Positions 60,005-64,000 of a stretch of 64,000 bases of DNA are shown here, piece after piece. How positions within the stretch are numbered: position 1 is the first letter of the stretch; the number at the start of each line of letters is the position of its first letter. The notes beneath the pieces were generated by a model. The model was not told the DNA's origin. It worked only from the letters and a program-made list of their open reading frames with translations, and did not search any database. The stretch comes from Populus alba (Eukaryota; Streptophyta; Magnoliopsida; Malpighiales; Salicaceae): assembly GCF_005239225.2 (NCBI RefSeq), contig NC_133293.1, positions 13,608,333-13,672,332 on the forward strand, given 5' to 3'. Position numbers and translations under genes: made by a program.

Positions 60005-62817
60005 CTACGACTGCTTAGGGTCCTTTAAAACTTTTGAAATGGCTTGAATAGTAGAGGGTGTTGTCCGACAACAGCCTCCAATGAGGCTAGCTCCTAAGTC
60101 GTGCCATCTTGTTGCAAAGAACTCGAATTTATCATCATCAAAACAGGTTGATGGCTGTGGATGCACAGCATAATAGGAAAGTAATTGATAAATGAAACAT
60201 AACAATCGTATACAAATACAGATGTAATAAATAAATTTTAAGAAAATGATAATTTGAAATAAAATAAATTAAAAAAAAAATAAATTAGCCACCAAAAGGA
60301 CTTACCAGCCATCTTTTAGCTCTGCCATCCCATACCTCGCCGCTATTCGGATATACAACTATTAACTTTTCAGTCAACTGGAAAAAAAAAAAAAAACAAT
60401 ATAGTACAACACTATTCAGACAGCTTCGGAAAAACAAATGTTGCAGGCCAAATTACTAAAAATGCTGTATTCCATTTTGTTTAACATTTACTTAAATCAT
60501 GAACAGAGAAATAAATTGCTGTATTGCATTTTTTTTTATCATTCAGTGATTTTTCCGTGGTCCAGTCATACCTCCTTAAATTTGCAGATGAGACTTTCAA
60601 TAAAATGGGGAGGCGCACAATTAATTCCAACTGCTTTTACTCTATCACTCTTATTTATGGCCTCAAGGCACTGCTGGAAGCTCTCTCCAGATGGGGCATT
60701 CTCACCATCCACGCAACTGAAGCAAATCCAAGATGGAATATTGATGTTTTCTTCTTCAAGTAACTCAACACAGGCCTGAAATTGTCAATTCAGATGCTAT
60801 ATCAAGAGGCACGGTTGAGGTTAGAATTAGAAAATGTTCTCTTCTTTTTTTGGGCAAACAACCACTAAAATGCTTTCAATTCATGATAAAGACGTCTCAC
60901 CAACCATACAAAGAGTAATGCAGCAGAGAAACTCTCTCTTTGGTATCATCTTAAGGATGTTTTCCAAATATTTACTCTAGGCACAATAGGCAAATAAAGA
61001 ACAGAAGTCTCAAAATCTACATGTAAAAGCTATTGATTATCTGCAGCGGTTTCCTTTGGATATTTGAACTCTTACTTATGGTTATCTACTGCATAGTCAA
61101 TTTGATTACACAGACAATTGCCCTGCCATAGTTCAGCAAAGTATGGTCTGACAATAGAAATTGAGGATAGTTGTGCATGCAAACCAAACACTCGTTATAA
61201 GTTGTAAGGTACATCCATAAAACTCAATTGGACTTCAAGAAGCACATAATAACGTTTATATTTTGCAGAGTTTCATGCTTCTATCAATAAAAAAAATAAC
61301 AAACATGACAAATTAGCAATAAGTTTCCTAACAAAACAGAGCAAATATGAAAAGTTGCTCATGGGGCTAGTTGAGAATTATGATCTTGTGGAATGGCACA
61401 AAATGATCAACGTAGCCAACCCCAGCTAGTTTATCGAGGCTTGGTGGCTGCTGCTGCTGCTCATGAGGCTACTTCAGAATTTTAAGATGCAGGGAATCCT
61501 GGCTATTTAAATGTTAATAAAAGAACTTGCATTCGCAAGAAGAGACAAAGATTTGGCCCCAAAATTCAGAATATCTTCAAAAACATGAATTGTGGTCCGT
61601 AATTTTTATCAACTCAATAATTTTATACATGTGACACCTTAGAAAGCAGAAATGGAAGAAGAACGAACCTGGGCTTCAAGTTTATTGGGAATGGTCTCAA
61701 AGGCCAGCAAATCCGGACTTGCTTTAACCAGAACTTGCAACCTCCGCCGATGGAAATCCTTCAGCTTTTCCAGATTCACATCTGGTCCATAACACCCACT
61801 GGAATCAAATAGCACACTCACATTCAAAAGGGGCAAATATAAAAATGACGTTGAAAACCTGAACTTGTCAAAACTTATCCAGAAAAGCTTCAGAGAAATA
61901 AGTATTTTCCAAGGCACCTGTACTCAGAGCCATCAGCCAGATAAGCTCCATAGCTTCCAATGGAGGCTGCAACCAAAGCTCGGTTATAACTATGCCCAGG
62001 ATTCCTTTCCACAGCATCCCAGAACTTATTACGGGCTTCAACTGCCAATGTAACACTTTTCTTCAATAACGATTCTCCTTCTTCAGCGGATAATCCCCTG
62101 GACAAAAATCCTGGAAGTGTGGCCTATAAATATAAAATGAATCCAAATAAGACAAAGAGGAGGTAATTAAAAATGAAAATTTTAAATTTAGTCCAAATAT
62201 TTTTTCACCAGCAAAAAATTAAGAGTAGGACTAATTGGCTAAGTAGAATCAAGCATATAATAAATTGACCACGACAAGAAGTTAGTGCAAATTATGAATC
62301 CAACCAGCCTTTTCTTTCTTTCTTTCTTCTTGATCCATTGGATAAAGAAATCTATGTTTCTTTTGTTATGCCTTCATTTTTAGAAGACATAAATTTACAA
62401 CATTAAAATTTGATCAAATTCATTGCAGGTGCAACAAACCTGGTAAGAAGAAGTAACCAAAATGTCTGCACCAGCCTCTAAATATTCCAAGTGAACCTAC
62501 ATCATATTAATACAGAGAAAAAAAAAATTAAGACTTTGAAAAGGATTTAAAAAACAGAGCCCGTTATTCATATACGATCAAACAGTATACAAAAAAAATA
62601 AGACGACAATGTGTGTGTTGGGAGATAACAAAAGAGAAAGAGAGACCCGCTTGATGAGGTCAGGATCTTTGATCAAACAGAGAGCACTCCAAAGAGGGTC
62701 GTTAATGGTTGCGCCGTGTCTCTCAAGCTGGGTGGCGAATCCACCGTCGATAACCGCGCAGCCTCCTGCCTTCTTTATCAGATCCTCCAACAATGTTATT
62801 GCCTTCTCGAAACCCAT
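60005..62817 (-). CDS. HMT1: Homocysteine S-methyltransferase (HMT1-like)
   Basis: Seven exons: 62817-62647, 62496-62440, 62123-61918, 61798-61669, 60775-60572, 60377-60306 and 60154-60005, giving 329 residues, the usual family length. The enzyme moves a methyl group from S-methylmethionine (or S-adenosylmethionine) to homocysteine to make methionine, closing the S-methylmethionine cycle, probably in the cytosol. Landmarks are VIDGGFATQLERHG near the N-terminus, LEAGADILVTSSYQ, GFLSRGLS, LVAASIGSYGAYLADGSEY, LLAFETIPNKLEAQ, WICFSCVDGENAPSGES, VGINCAPP, VYPNSGEVWDG and GGCCRTTP. The zinc ligands that activate homocysteine thiol are Cys241, Cys308 and Cys309, all present. All introns are GT-AG and keep frame, so the gene looks intact. 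HMT1 is favoured over HMT2 or HMT3 by recall of the Arabidopsis proteins; family assignment is certain. Confidence 0.96.
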
Positions 62818-64000
62818 TTCTCCCTGGAGTTCTCTCTCTCCCTCTCTCTCTAGATATTGGGTTTACAAGGACTCAGACACCATGACAGAAGTATTTAATG
62901 GCGCCGGTGATAGAGGAAGGGGGGTCTTTGTTAGCGTTTTTTTTTTTTGTGAACGCGGACGAAATAGCATACAGGTTCACCTTTTACTTTTTTTATAAAG
63001 AAAAAAAAAAACAAAACCCTTGGGCTAGGTCTTCAAAAAAAAAAAAAAAATTCTTCTTTTATTCCAAATTTCAGCTTTAATATAGTTGGAGCTCAAGTTT
63101 TTCTAGATAAAAAAAAAAAAGTAGTGTGATGTAGATTCAATATTAAAATATGAGATAACCTACTTAGCTCTTATTTTTATTTTTTAACGAGTAAACTAAT
63201 TTACCAAGCTCCAACTTTTTAGCAATGTCTTGGTAAAAGTTTCTAATAATTTCTTGGTACAAGTCTAACAGTGAGGCTACAGATTTCTTGGCGACTGGTC
63301 AACCAAAGCAAAAAATTCTTGGTGTGATCAAAGATTTGCATGACATCTGTCAATATTGTGTTATGAGGAAGCGGGAACATCTTCTTGGTCGCTTGTCATT
63401 AAAAAATGTTTGTTTGGAAACCGGTGGAAATCATACTTTTTAAAAAATTTAATTGTTTTTATTTAAAATTAATTTTTGTATTTTTTAAGATTATTTTAAT
63501 ATATTTTTGAGTAAAAAAATATTTTAAAAAATAATTACAACCATACTTATAAATACACTGTATACAATAATAATAATAATAAAAAAGAAAAAAGGGTAGG
63601 GCCACGAGATGAGAGGAGGATTTGGAGAGGCAGGCCGAAAGGCCAAGGCCACTGGTAAATCAATGTCCTCACAAAATTTCCAGTGGAGGTTGGTGAGGGA
63701 CTAGATTGTGATTACGTTGCTTCCTTATGATGCAACTCTTGGTGAACCACTTTGAAAGGCAAGGCAGGTTTGGTGAGTTTAAAAAAAAAGAAGCAAAATA
63801 AACCTTTTTTTAGTAAATAATAAAAATACCAAGTCAAATAAAAAGAACTTGGTTGGAATGCATGACCATTAACATAAAATCCACAAGCAAGTCGTGCTCT
63901 TGCCCGTGGCTCCAAGTGAGGATTTTTTCTAGACATAAGGATATTTTTAAATTAGATTATACAAACGAGATTAAATTATTTATTATAAAATTTTAAAAAT
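62818..64000. other. Region upstream of the HMT gene to the window end
   Basis: The first 100 or so bases on the minus strand are the leader and promoter of the methyltransferase gene and contain a CT/GA-rich run. Beyond lie A and T runs and an AT-rich inverted-repeat-like relic at about 63405-63560 that starts GTTTGTTTGGAAACC. No further gene is supported. Confidence 0.5.

Overview
The window is nuclear DNA of a woody eudicot, most likely Populus (poplar) or a close Salicaceae relative. The evidence is AT-rich intergenic DNA, short GT-AG introns in plant gene families, and repeats that I recognise as typical of poplar: a degenerate tandem array near 16.4-17.5 kb, short non-autonomous elements with TGTTTGGGA-type ends, and tRNA-derived SINEs. 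There are no operons, CRISPR arrays or prokaryotic features, and I found no rRNA or tRNA gene.

I can support eight protein-coding genes. Left to right they are: a nuclear gene for plastid ribosomal protein L15 (684-3724, +) with two frame breaks in exon 2; a plant-specific protein of unknown function (10020-10871, +); an unrecognised small Trp-rich protein (14680-15066, +); a DUF1218 four-helix membrane protein (20554-23260, +); a CLE27-type signalling peptide precursor (36087-36404, +); a class II LOB-domain factor with an EAR motif (47114-47922, +); a one-B-box CONSTANS-like factor (52474-54318, -); and a homocysteine S-methyltransferase of seven exons (60005-62817, -). The exon structures were worked out by hand from splice sites and protein-family similarity. 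They are independent genes and not a pathway. From memory, several neighbour pairs have neighbouring Arabidopsis homologues, so the window looks like an old conserved gene neighbourhood stretched by transposons.

The space between genes is mostly mobile DNA. The clearest pieces are a 2121-bp solo LTR with an exact 5-bp target duplication (17577-19697); a complete but dead Copia retrotransposon on the minus strand (24800-29567) with 232-bp LTRs that differ at four sites and four in-frame stops; several SINEs with target duplications; a small hAT-like element with 8-bp flanking repeats (33539-33725); and two copies of a short inverted-repeat family. Long TA, GA and AAG runs and several local tandem duplications fill other gaps.

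I did not find an undescribed biological system. The observations most worth checking are the double frame break in the L15 gene, the overlapping upstream ORF on the CLE27-type transcript, the paired-arm hairpin units inside the solo LTR, and the C-to-T-type pattern of all four stops in the Copia element.
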